From Erwinia persicina NBRC 102418 (GTDB lineage: Bacteria > Pseudomonadota > Gammaproteobacteria > Enterobacterales > Enterobacteriaceae): DNA of 64,000 nt. Shown in pieces: positions 19,568 to 30,604 of this stretch; the stretch's first letter is position 1; the number at the start of each line of letters is the position of its first letter. A program made the position numbers and the translations under genes. The stretch spans positions 310,001 through 374,000 of the forward strand of contig NZ_BCTN01000002.1 in NCBI RefSeq assembly GCF_001571305.1. The letters are read 5' to 3'. The notes under the pieces are model-generated. The model was not told where the DNA came from and made no database searches. It saw only the letters and a list, made by a program, of their open reading frames with translations.

Positions 19568-20563
19568 ATGAAACTTGCGGTATATAGCACCAAGCAGTAT
19601 GACCGGAAATACCTCACACAGGTCAATGAAGATTACGGCTTTGAACTGGAGTTTTTCGACTTTCTGCTGAGCGATCATACGGCGAAAAATGCCGTAGGCT
19701 GCGATGGCGTCTGTATTTTCGTCAACGATGACGGCAGCCGTGCAGTCCTTGAGGAGCTGGCTGAACTCGGCGTTAAGTTTATTGCCCTGCGCTGTGCCGG
19801 TTTCAATAATGTCGATCTTGATGCTGCGCGCGAGCTGGGCATCCAGGTGGTCAGGGTGCCGGCTTACTCGCCTGAAGCCGTGGCCGAACATGCAGTGGGA
19901 ATGATGATGACCCTGAACCGGCGTATTCACCGTGCCTACCAACGCACCCGCGATGCGAACTTTTCCCTCGAGGGTCTGATTGGTTTCAATATGCACGGCC
20001 GCACCGCCGGGGTCATTGGTACCGGTAAAATTGGTATTGCCGCCATGCGCATCCTGAAAGGTTTCGGCATGAAACTGCTGGCCTTCGATCCCTACCCCAG
20101 CCCACAGGCGCTGGAGCTGGGCGCGGAGTACGTGGATATCAAAACCCTGTTCAGCCAGTCCGATGTCATTACCCTGCACTGCCCGCTGACCGAAGATAAT
20201 CATCACCTGCTGAACAGCGCAGCGTTTGCCCAGATGAAAGATGGCGTAATGGTGATCAACACCAGCCGGGGTGCCCTGATTGATTCACAGGCGGCAATAG
20301 ACGCGCTGAAGCAACAGAAGATTGGTTCCCTGGGGATGGACGTTTATGAAAATGAACGTGATTTATTCTTTGAGGATAAGTCTAACGATGTGATCCAGGA
20401 TGATATTTTCCGCCGCCTGTCCGCCTGCCATAACGTGCTGTTTACCGGGCATCAGGCCTTTCTGACGGCAGAAGCCCTGACCAGTATTTCGCAGACGACC
20501 CTGGAAAACCTGCGTCTGCTGGAAAAAGGGGAAGTCTGCGATAACGTGGTCAACGCGGGTTAA
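19568..20563 (+). CDS. ldhA: Fermentative D-lactate dehydrogenase LdhA
   Basis: 331-residue NAD-dependent D-2-hydroxyacid dehydrogenase that reduces pyruvate to D-lactate during fermentation. The nucleotide-binding motif GTGKIG is at 161-166. The catalytic Arg (in INTSRGALID), Glu (in DVYENE) and His (in TGHQAF, C-terminal third) are intact. Length and sequence match E. coli LdhA (329). AAGGAAAA precedes ATG at 19568. The order ydbH-ldhA is as in E. coli, but hslJ, which follows there, is missing; a DUF333 lipoprotein comes next on the opposite strand. Confidence 0.97.
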   Translation: MKLAVYSTKQYDRKYLTQVNEDYGFELEFFDFLLSDHTAKNAVGCDGVCIFVNDDGSRAVLEELAELGVKFIALRCAGFNNVDLDAARELGIQVVRVPAYSPEAVAEHAVGMMMTLNRRIHRAYQRTRDANFSLEGLIGFNMHGRTAGVIGTGKIGIAAMRILKGFGMKLLAFDPYPSPQALELGAEYVDIKTLFSQSDVITLHCPLTEDNHHLLNSAAFAQMKDGVMVINTSRGALIDSQAAIDALKQQKIGSLGMDVYENERDLFFEDKSNDVIQDDIFRRLSACHNVLFTGHQAFLTAEALTSISQTTLENLRLLEKGEVCDNVVNAG

Positions 20564-20613
20564 TCCTTTAACCACGCACTGATACCGACGACAAACTCAG
20601 CGATGGATCGCAT

Positions 20614-20636
20614 GCCGACCGGTCAATCCGGTCGGC
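20614..20636. terminator. Hairpin between convergent ldhA and DUF333 gene
   Basis: Perfect stem GCCGACCGG/CCGGTCGGC (9 bp, 5-base loop) 50 bases after ldhA and 38 bases beyond the end of the convergent gene. No T-run on either strand. Confidence 0.5.
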
Positions 20637-20674
20637 AGCGGCGCCTCAGACACCGATAAGCTGCGTTACGTCAC

Positions 20675-20947
20675 TCAGCGTGCGCAACTGCCGTTCATCA
20701 GCGCACTTTCACCGCAGCGACGCCCGTTTGCCATCTGGCACATTCCGACTGAACTGCCGTCCAACTGACGGGATAATGCCAGCGTACCGCCGGCGTTTGA
20801 ACAGGCGCTCTCTGCCAGGTCAGCCATGACCACCCGGGTCGGCACATGGGCCGCTGTGGCCTGCTGAGGCGGTTCATTATCACTGTCACTGCTACAGGCT
20901 GAGAGTAATAAAGCGGCTGCCGCCAGCAGAAATGTCGCTGCTTTCAT
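20675..20947 (-). CDS. DUF333-family lipoprotein (YdbJ/YoaF-like)
   Basis: 90-residue lipoprotein. ATG at 20947 has CGGAG 8-12 bases upstream and gives a lipoprotein signal MKAATFLLAAAALLLSAC with lipobox LSAC (C18). The C-terminal half carries the DUF333 cysteine pattern 'SACSNAGGTL......G.S.GMCQ..NGRRC.E.AL..GSC'. E. coli has a DUF333 lipoprotein (ydbJ) near ldhA, so this may be its counterpart, but the N-terminal half is divergent. Function of the family is unknown; some members are predicted to be small protease-inhibitor-like proteins. Confidence 0.78.
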   Translation of the reverse strand: MKAATFLLAAAALLLSACSSDSDNEPPQQATAAHVPTRVVMADLAESACSNAGGTLALSRQLDGSSVGMCQMANGRRCGESALMNGSCAR

Positions 20948-21129
20948 CTGGTAAACTCCGGGTAGTGGGCGCTGAAATGCGAAAGCCAGCATATGCTACG
21001 TTCCCTGTCAGGTCGATAGTTGTCACGCTTTTTTACAAAATGGTCTTCAACGAAATATCAATAGCCTGCCGTCTTATTTTATAACTAGCTGTTTGAGTGA
21101 AGAGAATAAGCGCGGTGAGGGGCCGTTTT

Positions 21130-21786
21130 ATGATTATCGATTTGTTATTACGCATCGCCCTGGCGGGGGCACTGGGCGGCCTGATCGGGCTTGAACGCCA
21201 GCTGCGTGCAAAAGAAGCGGGGCTGAGAACCCATATTCTGGTCGGTATTGGCAGTGCCATGTTTATGATCGTCTCGAAGTATGGTTTCGACGACATTCTT
21301 GCCCAACATCACGTCGGCCTCGATCCCAGTCGTATCGCCGCTCAGGTCGTCAGCGGTATGGGGTTCCTCGGGGCCGGGACAATTATTATTCAGAAACAGG
21401 TGGTGAAAGGCCTGACCACCGCCGCCGGGCTGTGGGTCACGGCCGCCATTGGCCTGGTGATAGGCAGCGGCATGTATGAAATCGGCGTCTATGGCACACT
21501 GCTGGCGCTGCTGGTGCTGGAAACGTTCCGCCGCATCAGCTACTGGCTGATTGGCCGTCACCATACGCTGATTTTTCACCTGAAGGCAAAGAGTGTGCCG
21601 CTGGTGCTGATGGCATTACAGCATCAGCAGGTGCGCACGGGCCAGGTCTCGGTGGTCAACCGGGATGCCGAAAGTGGGCTGTGTGAGATGATGGTAGATG
21701 TGACATTGTCACGCAAACGCGAACCCCATGAGCTCTATGATGCGCTGCTGGAAATCAAAGGGGTGCAGTCAGTAGAAATGCACTGA
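21130..21786 (+). CDS. MgtC/SapB-family inner-membrane protein
   Basis: 218-residue protein. The N-terminal membrane domain shows the MgtC/SapB pattern: 'RIALAGALGGLIGLERQLRAKEAGLRTHILVGIGSAMFMIVS', then 'RIAAQVVSGMGFLGAGTIII....VKGLTTAAGLWVTAAIGL..G.G'. The soluble C-terminal 75 residues resemble an ACT-like domain. It is closer to E. coli YhiD than to Salmonella MgtC proper. MgtC inhibits the F1Fo ATP synthase in Salmonella; this cannot be assumed here. I take ATG at 21130, preceded by GAGGGG, over the upstream GTG at 21097. Confidence 0.85.
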   Translation: MIIDLLLRIALAGALGGLIGLERQLRAKEAGLRTHILVGIGSAMFMIVSKYGFDDILAQHHVGLDPSRIAAQVVSGMGFLGAGTIIIQKQVVKGLTTAAGLWVTAAIGLVIGSGMYEIGVYGTLLALLVLETFRRISYWLIGRHHTLIFHLKAKSVPLVLMALQHQQVRTGQVSVVNRDAESGLCEMMVDVTLSRKREPHELYDALLEIKGVQSVEMH

Positions 21787-21903
21787 AGCCTGAAAAGATC
21801 ATGTCAGCCAGGCAGAATCGTGCCAGGCTGGGAACAATACGTTTGGGTTCGGATGGACACGACGTCATCTGCACCGTTTTTAACTTTGTTACAGGAGAGA
21901 AAA

Positions 21904-22191
21904 ATGTCTGATAAATCGATTATGGTGGTGGCCACCTTTGCTGCGGCAACCGGTAAAGGCAATGAACTGTATGACGTGCTGAACCGCTGCGTGGCCCCGA
22001 GCCGTCTTGAGGAAGGCAACGTGCATTATGATTTGTACCGCAGCGTGGAAAACAGTGACCTGTTCCTGTTTCACGAAACCTGGAAAAGCGCTGATGCCAT
22101 TGAGCTGCACGAATCGCAGCCTCATTTTCAGGCCCTGCTGGCAGGTGTAAAAGATCTGCTGGCCGCACCGCCCGTGATCACCAAAATGTAA
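21904..22191 (+). CDS. Antibiotic biosynthesis monooxygenase (ABM)-domain protein
   Basis: 95-residue dimeric ferredoxin-like protein of the ABM/YgiN type: 'MVVATFAAATGKGNELYDVL', 'LEEGNVHYDLYRSVENSDLFLFHETWKS', 'H..SQPHFQALL'. Relatives oxidise quinols or aromatic intermediates without a cofactor; the actual substrate here is unknown. ATG at 21904 follows a good ribosome site (CAGGAG), better than any upstream in-frame start. It is monocistronic, ended by the strong hairpin at 22205. Gap 21787-21903 probably holds its promoter. Confidence 0.85.
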   Translation: MSDKSIMVVATFAAATGKGNELYDVLNRCVAPSRLEEGNVHYDLYRSVENSDLFLFHETWKSADAIELHESQPHFQALLAGVKDLLAAPPVITKM

Positions 22192-22204
22192 ACGGTGGTG
22201 ATGT

Positions 22205-22234
22205 GGGTCGATCGTGACAAACGATCGACCCTTT
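22205..22234. terminator. Strong hairpin between ABM gene and dbpA
   Basis: Perfect 11-bp stem GGGTCGATCGT/ACGATCGACCC with loop GACAA, followed by TTTA on the plus strand. It lies between convergent genes and can serve the plus-strand gene and, less well, dbpA. Confidence 0.8.
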
Positions 22235-22259
22235 ACCGCCCTTCTTTCCCTTCAGCGGT

Positions 22260-23639
22260 TTATTTCAGTAAACGCGCCCGGCACGATTTCCCTTTGATCT
22301 TCACATCTTTCAGCTGCCCCATCACCTGACGCGCCTGTGACTGACGGATGGCAACATATGCCTGTGTGGGCCCGATATCAATCTTGCCGACCTGATCGCC
22401 GGTCAGCCCGCCGTCACCGGTCAGGGCACCGAGAATGTCACCCGGTCGGATTTTCGCTTTACGGCCGCCGTCCAGACTCACCGTCACCATCTCTGCCGGC
22501 AGCGCTTTCGCTGCAACAGATTTCAGTTCAGCAACGTTACGCCAGACCAGTTTCTGCTGCAGATAGTCTTCCAGCGCATGGGCGCGAACCATCTCATCCT
22601 GGGCGACGAAACTGACCGCACACCCTTCCTGGCCGGCGCGGGCAGTACGTCCAATACGATGGACGTGCACCTCCGGGTCAAAGGAGAGCTGATAGTTGAC
22701 CACCATCGCCAGCGACTTGATATCCAGCCCGCGGGCGGCCACATCGGTGGCGACCAGTACGCGGCAGCTGCCGTTGGCAAAACGGATCAGAACCTGATCG
22801 CGGTCGCGTTGTTCAAGGTCGCCATGCAGCGCCAGGGCGCTGATATTGCCGGACTCCAGCGCATACGCGATATCGTCACATTCCCGTTTGGTGTTACAGA
22901 ACACCACGCAGGATGCGGGCTGACGGTCACTCAGCAGGCCCGTCAGCGCAGTCAGTTTTTCCCGCGGGCCAGCCTCGTAGAAGGTTTGTTCGATAGACGG
23001 TAAATCGGAGACATCGCCGGTTTCGACGGTCAGCGGATCGCGCTGAATGCTCTGGCTGATCTGGGCGATACCCTGCGGCCAGGTGGCGGAAAACAGCAGC
23101 GTCTGGCGGGCCTGCGGACAGTGGCGAATAATACTGTCGATATCGTCGCGGAAGCCCATCTCCAGCATGCGGTCGGCTTCATCCAGCACCAGCATATTGA
23201 TGCCATCCAGCTTCAGGGTTTCACGCTTAAGATGGTCAAGAATACGCCCGGGCGTGCCGACAACAATCTGTGGGGCATGCACCAGCGAATCACGCTGCGC
23301 GCCGACCGGCTGGCCCCCGCACAGGGTGAGGATTTTGATGTTGGCGGTAAAACGCGCCAGACGGCGCAGCTCTTTAGCGACCTGGTCGGCCAGTTCGCGG
23401 GTCGGGCACAGCACCAGCGCCTGAGTGACGTACTGGCTGGCATCCACGCGATGCATGACACCCAGACCAAAGGCGGCGGTTTTACCACTGCCGGTTTTCG
23501 CCTGCGCGCGCACATCCCGCCCCGCAAGAATAGCAGGTAGCGATTCAGCCTGAACAGGCGTCATGTCGAGGTAGCCCAGTTCGGTAAGATTTTCGATCTG
23601 GCTGGCGGGAAGTTGGGTCAGGGTAGAAAAAGCAGTCAC
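22260..23639 (-). CDS. dbpA: 23S rRNA-specific DEAD-box RNA helicase DbpA
   Basis: 459-residue ATP-dependent RNA helicase acting in late 50S subunit assembly. The Q motif precedes motif I AKTGSGKT (47-54). DEAD is at 153-156, SAT follows near 184, and motif VI HRIGRTARAG is intact. Residues from about 385 to the end form the DbpA RNA-binding domain, which recognises hairpin 92 of 23S rRNA ('KIRPGDILGALTGDGGLTGDQVGKIDI'). Start ATG at 23639, as in E. coli (457 residues). Confidence 0.96.
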   Translation of the reverse strand: MTAFSTLTQLPASQIENLTELGYLDMTPVQAESLPAILAGRDVRAQAKTGSGKTAAFGLGVMHRVDASQYVTQALVLCPTRELADQVAKELRRLARFTANIKILTLCGGQPVGAQRDSLVHAPQIVVGTPGRILDHLKRETLKLDGINMLVLDEADRMLEMGFRDDIDSIIRHCPQARQTLLFSATWPQGIAQISQSIQRDPLTVETGDVSDLPSIEQTFYEAGPREKLTALTGLLSDRQPASCVVFCNTKRECDDIAYALESGNISALALHGDLEQRDRDQVLIRFANGSCRVLVATDVAARGLDIKSLAMVVNYQLSFDPEVHVHRIGRTARAGQEGCAVSFVAQDEMVRAHALEDYLQQKLVWRNVAELKSVAAKALPAEMVTVSLDGGRKAKIRPGDILGALTGDGGLTGDQVGKIDIGPTQAYVAIRQSQARQVMGQLKDVKIKGKSCRARLLK

Positions 23640-23760
23640 GGAAGAACTCTCTGATAAAACGGACAGGATTATTGGCGCTGATTGTAGCAGATAACCGCAG
23701 GGGACGGGGAGAAAAGCGCTGGCGATAACGTCGCGCAGCGCTGTGTATTTTGTAGTCCGA

Positions 23761-23847
23761 CTAAGATAAAACCAACGCGATTAACAGCCAGAAGATCAGA
23801 CAGGCTGCCACCATCGCAATCCAGGTATTTCTCCGGTTCCATTTCAT
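23761..23847 (-). CDS. Small membrane protein, 28 residues (YmiA-like)
   Basis: A short gene outside the usual ORF length cut-off: MKWNRRNTWIAMVAACLIFW then LLIALVLS, stop TAG at 23761. AAGGA lies 7 bases before ATG at 23847. A -10-like TATAAT (minus strand, 23926-23931) with a GCGACA-type -35 18 bases further up gives a plausible promoter. The layout, basic start then one helix with 'W.A......FW...AL', recalls the E. coli YmiA family of small membrane proteins; this is a weak resemblance from memory. Function unknown. It follows dbpA's divergent side by about 120 bases. Confidence 0.65.
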   Translation of the reverse strand: MKWNRRNTWIAMVAACLIFWLLIALVLS

Positions 23848-24196
23848 ATGTATTCCTTCTCCTTCCTTTCGTTCTTAGCCGTCATGTCGACATATTCACG
23901 GCATAAGACGAAAGTCTCGGCGGCAATTATAGTAAAGCCTGGCCCTGAATGTCGCCTGTTTATTCGTATTCCGGGCGTAAGTTAAGGCTCAGGGAGTTTT
24001 CCTGACGGGCAGGCGCTCTGAGAAGAAAAAATTAGCACTGACGCTTACGGTGTTAACGGCATCCGGGCAGGAAACTTGAGGGATTTAATCAATTTCATCA
24101 TCGGATAAGGTTGCGGGGAGTGATATTTAGCGGGAGGGTGCCAACAGCGGAACCCCGTCCTGTCAGCAGATGTGACAGGACGGGTGACTGACAGGA
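23848..24196. other. Intergenic region, promoter of the small membrane protein gene only
   Basis: Beyond the promoter-like TATAAT at 23926-23931 (minus strand) I see no gene, strong hairpin or repeat here. Confidence 0.5.
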
Positions 24197-24334
24197 TTAA
24201 CGATCGTTGAACGGATCTTTTTTATCGTCGTCGCTGTCATCCCGCGTGCGCGGAATTTCACCGTGCTCGTTGGGATTATCCCTGGCCGGATGCGGATCTT
24301 TTTCCGGTTTGGTTTTTGATTTATCCTCTGACAT
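24197..24334 (-). CDS. Small hydrophilic protein, 45 residues
   Basis: MSEDKSKTKPEKDPHPARDN followed by a chain rich in Asp, Lys, Arg, Pro and Asn, ending in DDKKDPFNDR. There are no hydrophobic stretches, so it should be largely disordered. ATG at 24334 has an excellent GAGGAGG ribosome site; the longer in-frame start does not. An 11-base element CTACGCTTACT sits 24 bases upstream and recurs before the Pro-rich gene at 25501-25650. I do not recognise the family. The promoter suggests a stationary-phase/stress protein (inference). Confidence 0.7.
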   Translation of the reverse strand: MSEDKSKTKPEKDPHPARDNPNEHGEIPRTRDDSDDDKKDPFNDR

Positions 24335-24358
24335 TACGCCCTCCTCTTGCCTGGATAG

Positions 24359-24369
24359 AGTAAGCGTAG
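24359..24369 (-). promoter_or_regulatory. Sigma-S-like -10 element of the 45-residue gene
   Basis: On the minus strand CTACGCTTACT fits the extended -10 pattern favoured by sigma-S (K)CTAYRCTTA. The same 11-mer occurs at 25678-25688. Confidence 0.5.
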
Positions 24370-24424
24370 TTGATAGCGCGCCGCTCTTCAATTAACGCAG
24401 GTCTATGAATGCCTGCGTCAGCGA

Positions 24425-25318
24425 TTACAGGTTAGCAACATCTATATAGAGCGATTTATCTATATTGGTCGACGAGACGGTAGCTTCAGTAAAGGCATAC
24501 TCTGCTCTGTCACCACTGCGATCCAGCGGCAGGGCCTCGAAATCGAACAGTTCCCTGTCGGCTAACTGGCTTGGGCTGATGTTCTGGATCGATTTAAAGA
24601 CGCTGTCGACCCGACCCGGCGTTTTTTTATCCCACTCGGTCAGCATAGCTTTGATCGCCTGCCGCTGAAGATTCTCCTGAGAACCGCACAAATTGCAGGG
24701 AATGATCGGAAAATCTTTATATTCTGCCCAGGCAATCAGATCTTTTTCCCGGCAGTAGGTCAGCGGACGAATAACGACGTTACGTCCATCGTCAGAACGC
24801 AGCTTGGGCGGCATCGCTTTCATTTTCGCGCCGTGGAACATATTGAGGAACAGCGTCTCAACAATGTCATCCATATGGTGGCCAAGGGCGATTTTGGTCG
24901 CGCCAATTTTCTCGGCAAACGAGTACAGCGTGCCACGCCGCAGACGTGAACATAAACCACAGGTGGTTTTTCCTTCCGGTATCTTTTCCTTCACCACGGA
25001 ATAGGTATCTTTATCCACAATGTAATAAGGGATATCCAGGCTGTCGAGATAGGCGGGTAAAATATGTTCCGGGAAGCCAGGCTGTTTCTGATCCAGATTA
25101 ACCGCAATCACCTCGAATTTGATCGGGGCTACTTTTTGCAGGGCGAGCAAAATATCCAGCATGGCGAACGAGTCCTTGCCTCCGCTCATGCAGGCCATCA
25201 CAACGTCATTCTCTTCAATCATGTTGTAATCAGTGATGGCAAGGCCAACATTTCTTCTTAGACGCTTCTGGAGCTTATTCATCTCCAGGGTTTCTTTTCG
25301 TACATCGACTTGATTCAT
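24425..25318 (-). CDS. ttcA: tRNA 2-thiocytidine biosynthesis protein TtcA, divergent type
   Basis: 297-residue enzyme that thiolates cytidine 32 of certain tRNAs using an Fe-S cluster. The PP-loop SGGKDS is at 45-50. C120-x2-C123 and C208 (with C211) match the family's cluster cysteines. It is shorter than E. coli TtcA (311) and differs at many usually invariant places: [27 protein letters not shown] instead of [27 protein letters not shown], and an unrelated C-terminus. It looks more like TtcA of other gamma-proteobacteria. It sits between dbpA and fnrS, whereas in E. coli ttcA lies on the other side of dbpA. Ribosome site is weak (AGAGAAG). Confidence 0.88.
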   Translation of the reverse strand: MNQVDVRKETLEMNKLQKRLRRNVGLAITDYNMIEENDVVMACMSGGKDSFAMLDILLALQKVAPIKFEVIAVNLDQKQPGFPEHILPAYLDSLDIPYYIVDKDTYSVVKEKIPEGKTTCGLCSRLRRGTLYSFAEKIGATKIALGHHMDDIVETLFLNMFHGAKMKAMPPKLRSDDGRNVVIRPLTYCREKDLIAWAEYKDFPIIPCNLCGSQENLQRQAIKAMLTEWDKKTPGRVDSVFKSIQNISPSQLADRELFDFEALPLDRSGDRAEYAFTEATVSSTNIDKSLYIDVANL

Positions 25319-25500
25319 AAATACTTCTCTGGATCCTGATGGCTTTAGAACGACGTAATTCTGATTACAGTTTAAGGGGGGACATTATACGGAAGTTTCC
25401 CAGCCCGGGAAACATGAGAAATAGCGGGAAAATCTCGCTGTCCGGCGCAGGCGGGTGATGTTCTCTTCCCGCCTTAAGCCAAACCGGGCCGGGTCACCGC

Positions 25501-25650
25501 TTACTGGTAAGGTGGCGGATCAATAATTGGATGGGGATCGGGCGGCGGCGGATCGGGTAATGGCTGAGGTACCGGCGTCGGGCCCGGTACGGGAACGGGG
25601 TCGCTTAGTGGTTCTGACAGGCGAATCGACGTTTTCAGGTCAGTTAACAT
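25501..25650 (-). CDS. Proline-rich small protein, 49 residues
   Basis: MLTDLKTSIRLSEPLSDPVP begins a chain that turns into Pro-Asp and Pro-Val repeats and ends IIDPPPYQ; about one residue in three is proline. ATG at 25650 follows AGGAGGAAGAC, a near-perfect ribosome site, while the longer open frame reaching back into fnrS has none. The promoter element CTACGCTTACT is 27 bases upstream. No signal peptide or known family; an extended polyproline chain is expected. It lies directly after the fnrS terminator. Confidence 0.7.
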   Translation of the reverse strand: MLTDLKTSIRLSEPLSDPVPVPGPTPVPQPLPDPPPPDPHPIIDPPPYQ

Positions 25651-25677
25651 GTCTTCCTCCTCATACGGTGTAGGAAT

Positions 25678-25688
25678 AGTAAGCGTAG
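25678..25688 (-). promoter_or_regulatory. Sigma-S-like -10 element of the proline-rich gene
   Basis: CTACGCTTACT on the minus strand, identical to the element at 24359-24369 and at nearly the same distance from the start codon (27 versus 24 bases). It lies between the fnrS terminator and the gene, so the gene can be transcribed on its own. Confidence 0.5.
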
Positions 25689-25715
25689 GACATCTGACGG
25701 CGCTGGCAAACGCGC

Positions 25716-25834
25716 AAAAAAAAGCCGGCTGATAGCCGGCGTCGTGCGAATTAAATGTGCTATGCATTAATTCAAAAAAGGAAGTAAGACAATATGGAGC
25801 GCAACGCCCATCGCTTGACGTTGCATTCACCTGC
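25716..25834 (-). ncRNA. fnrS: Anaerobically induced Hfq-dependent small RNA FnrS
   Basis: The minus strand from 25834 reads GCAGGTGAATGCAACGTCAA and continues with the conserved first hairpin (GCAACG...CGTTGC), the single-stranded CTCCATATTGTCTTACTTCC region and a final terminator hairpin GCCGGCT/AGCCGGC followed by eight T (25716-25723). It is almost base-for-base E. coli FnrS apart from the terminator stem and a few linker changes. It also sits beside zntB and dbpA as in E. coli. FnrS represses aerobic-metabolism and oxidative-stress mRNAs (for example sodB, maeA, gpmA) when FNR is active. Confidence 0.95.
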
Positions 25835-25869
25835 GAGAAAGAGTTTGCCCTGATCGACGCCAGCATTTA

Positions 25870-25883
25870 TTGACGTCGATCAG
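25870..25883 (-). promoter_or_regulatory. FNR box of fnrS
   Basis: TTGAC-GTCG-ATCAG (plus strand) matches TTGAT-N4-ATCAA at 8 of 10 positions. Its centre is about 42 bases before the predicted fnrS start, the place of a class II FNR activator site. Confidence 0.75.
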
Positions 25884-25929
25884 CTTTCATCGCGTTATTG
25901 CGCCCCGCTCCCTGACTCATTCTTATTAA

Positions 25930-26913
25930 TCACAACCATTTACGTTTACGTAACCACCAGGCAACGCCGATGACCAGCAGCATCAGTAACATACAGAAAG
26001 CGGGAAAACCGTAGCGCCATTCACCGCCTGGAATCCCCCCCAGATTGACGCCAAACAGCCCGGTAAGAAAGGTCGTCGGCAGGAACACCATCGCCAGCAG
26101 GGACATGGTATAGGTTCTGCGGTTCATGGCCTCGGCCATTACGGTGGTAATTTCATCGGCCAGCACGCCGGTGCGTGCCACACTGGCATCCAGATCGTCC
26201 AGCCCGCGCCCTAAACGATCGGCGATATCCTGCATCCGGCGGCGATCGTCATCACTCATCCACGGCAGGCGCTCGCTGGCAATACGGGAAAACACGTCAC
26301 GCTGGGGGGCCATATAGCGGCGCATGATAATGAGTTGTTTACGGATCAGGGCCAGTTCACCGCGCGGCGGCACCTGCTGATCCACGACCGCATCTTCCAG
26401 ATCGATAATTTTGTCGTGCAGTTCCTCAATAAACTCGCTGGTGTGATCGGTCAGCGCATCACAGACATCCACCAGCCAGCTGCCGCCATCCACCGGGCCA
26501 ATCCCGTTCTTCAGGTCGGTGAGCACTTCATCAATGGCAAACACCTTGCGCTGCCGGGTGGAAACGATCAGCTTTTCGTTGATGAATACGCGGATCACCA
26601 CCAGCTGCTCCGGCCGCGATTCGCTATTGAGATTAATACTGCGCAGCGTAATCATCGTGCCGTCGCTCAGGCGGTTAACGCGCGGGCGCATACTGTCTCC
26701 GCCCAGCGCGTCACGCACCGAGTCAGGCAGAAGTGGGGTCGAGGCCAGCCAGTCCGCGCTTTCACGGTGGGTATAATTCAGGTGCAGCCAGCATGGCTTG
26801 TCACAGGTCAGCACATCGCTGTCGTCAATCGGGATTAACCCGCCCTTCCCATCCAACTGACACGAAATGATCGCATCAGAGACCTGCAATGATTTACCCG
26901 CAATGACGTCCAC
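25930..26913 (-). CDS. zntB: Zinc transporter ZntB (CorA family)
   Basis: 327-residue pentameric inner-membrane zinc transporter, the same length as in E. coli. A large cytosolic alpha/beta domain (1-265) is followed by two C-terminal helices. The first helix ends in the CorA-family selectivity signature as GVN (in [14 protein letters not shown]), the loop is short, and the tail is basic (WWLRKRKWL). E. coli ZntB was proposed as an exporter and later shown to import zinc with protons. ATG at 26913. Its 3' end lies 47 bases from the FNR box of fnrS. Confidence 0.95.
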   Translation of the reverse strand: MDVIAGKSLQVSDAIISCQLDGKGGLIPIDDSDVLTCDKPCWLHLNYTHRESADWLASTPLLPDSVRDALGGDSMRPRVNRLSDGTMITLRSINLNSESRPEQLVVIRVFINEKLIVSTRQRKVFAIDEVLTDLKNGIGPVDGGSWLVDVCDALTDHTSEFIEELHDKIIDLEDAVVDQQVPPRGELALIRKQLIIMRRYMAPQRDVFSRIASERLPWMSDDDRRRMQDIADRLGRGLDDLDASVARTGVLADEITTVMAEAMNRRTYTMSLLAMVFLPTTFLTGLFGVNLGGIPGGEWRYGFPAFCMLLMLLVIGVAWWLRKRKWL

Positions 26914-27118
26914 GTTTGTATCACCCTTAGCCTAATCAATGCGATACAGTCTAGCCTGAAGGAGGCCAGTTGCAAAATGTCCCCTCTCCAAAAGCCGCAG
27001 GCCCTCAGTCATCAGGCGTGCCATCAAAAAGTCGATCCCCGTCACGAAAAAAAGTTATTCCCTTCCTGCCCCCTTGCTAACTGGCTGAGAACAGGGAAAT
27101 ATCGCTGCAGCATAAACA

Positions 27119-27140
27119 GGATTGCTACTGATTTTCAGGC

Positions 27141-27146
<6 letters not shown>
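27119..27146 (+). promoter_or_regulatory. Ribonucleic antiterminator (RAT) of the BglG/LicT type
   Basis: GGATTGCTACTG-ATTTT-CAGGCAAAACC matches the E. coli bgl RAT (GGATTGTTACTG...CAGGCAAAACC) at every base outside the loop except one. The 3' part overlaps the 5' arm of the terminator at 27141-27201, so the two RNA structures exclude each other. When the sugar is present, a dephosphorylated BglG-type protein would hold the RAT and allow transcription into bglF. Confidence 0.93.
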
Positions 27147-30554
<3,408 letters not shown>

Positions 30555-30560
30555 TTCGCC

Positions 30561-30598
30561 CGGGATCATCCCCAGCCTTTGAAAAGGGGATGATCCCG
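30561..30598. terminator. Long hairpin between convergent bglB and bioD2
   Basis: Perfect 13-bp stem CGGGATCATCCCC/GGGGATGATCCCG with a 12-base loop. No T-run, but symmetric, so it may serve both genes. Confidence 0.65.
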
Positions 30599-30604
30599 CC
30601 GCCG

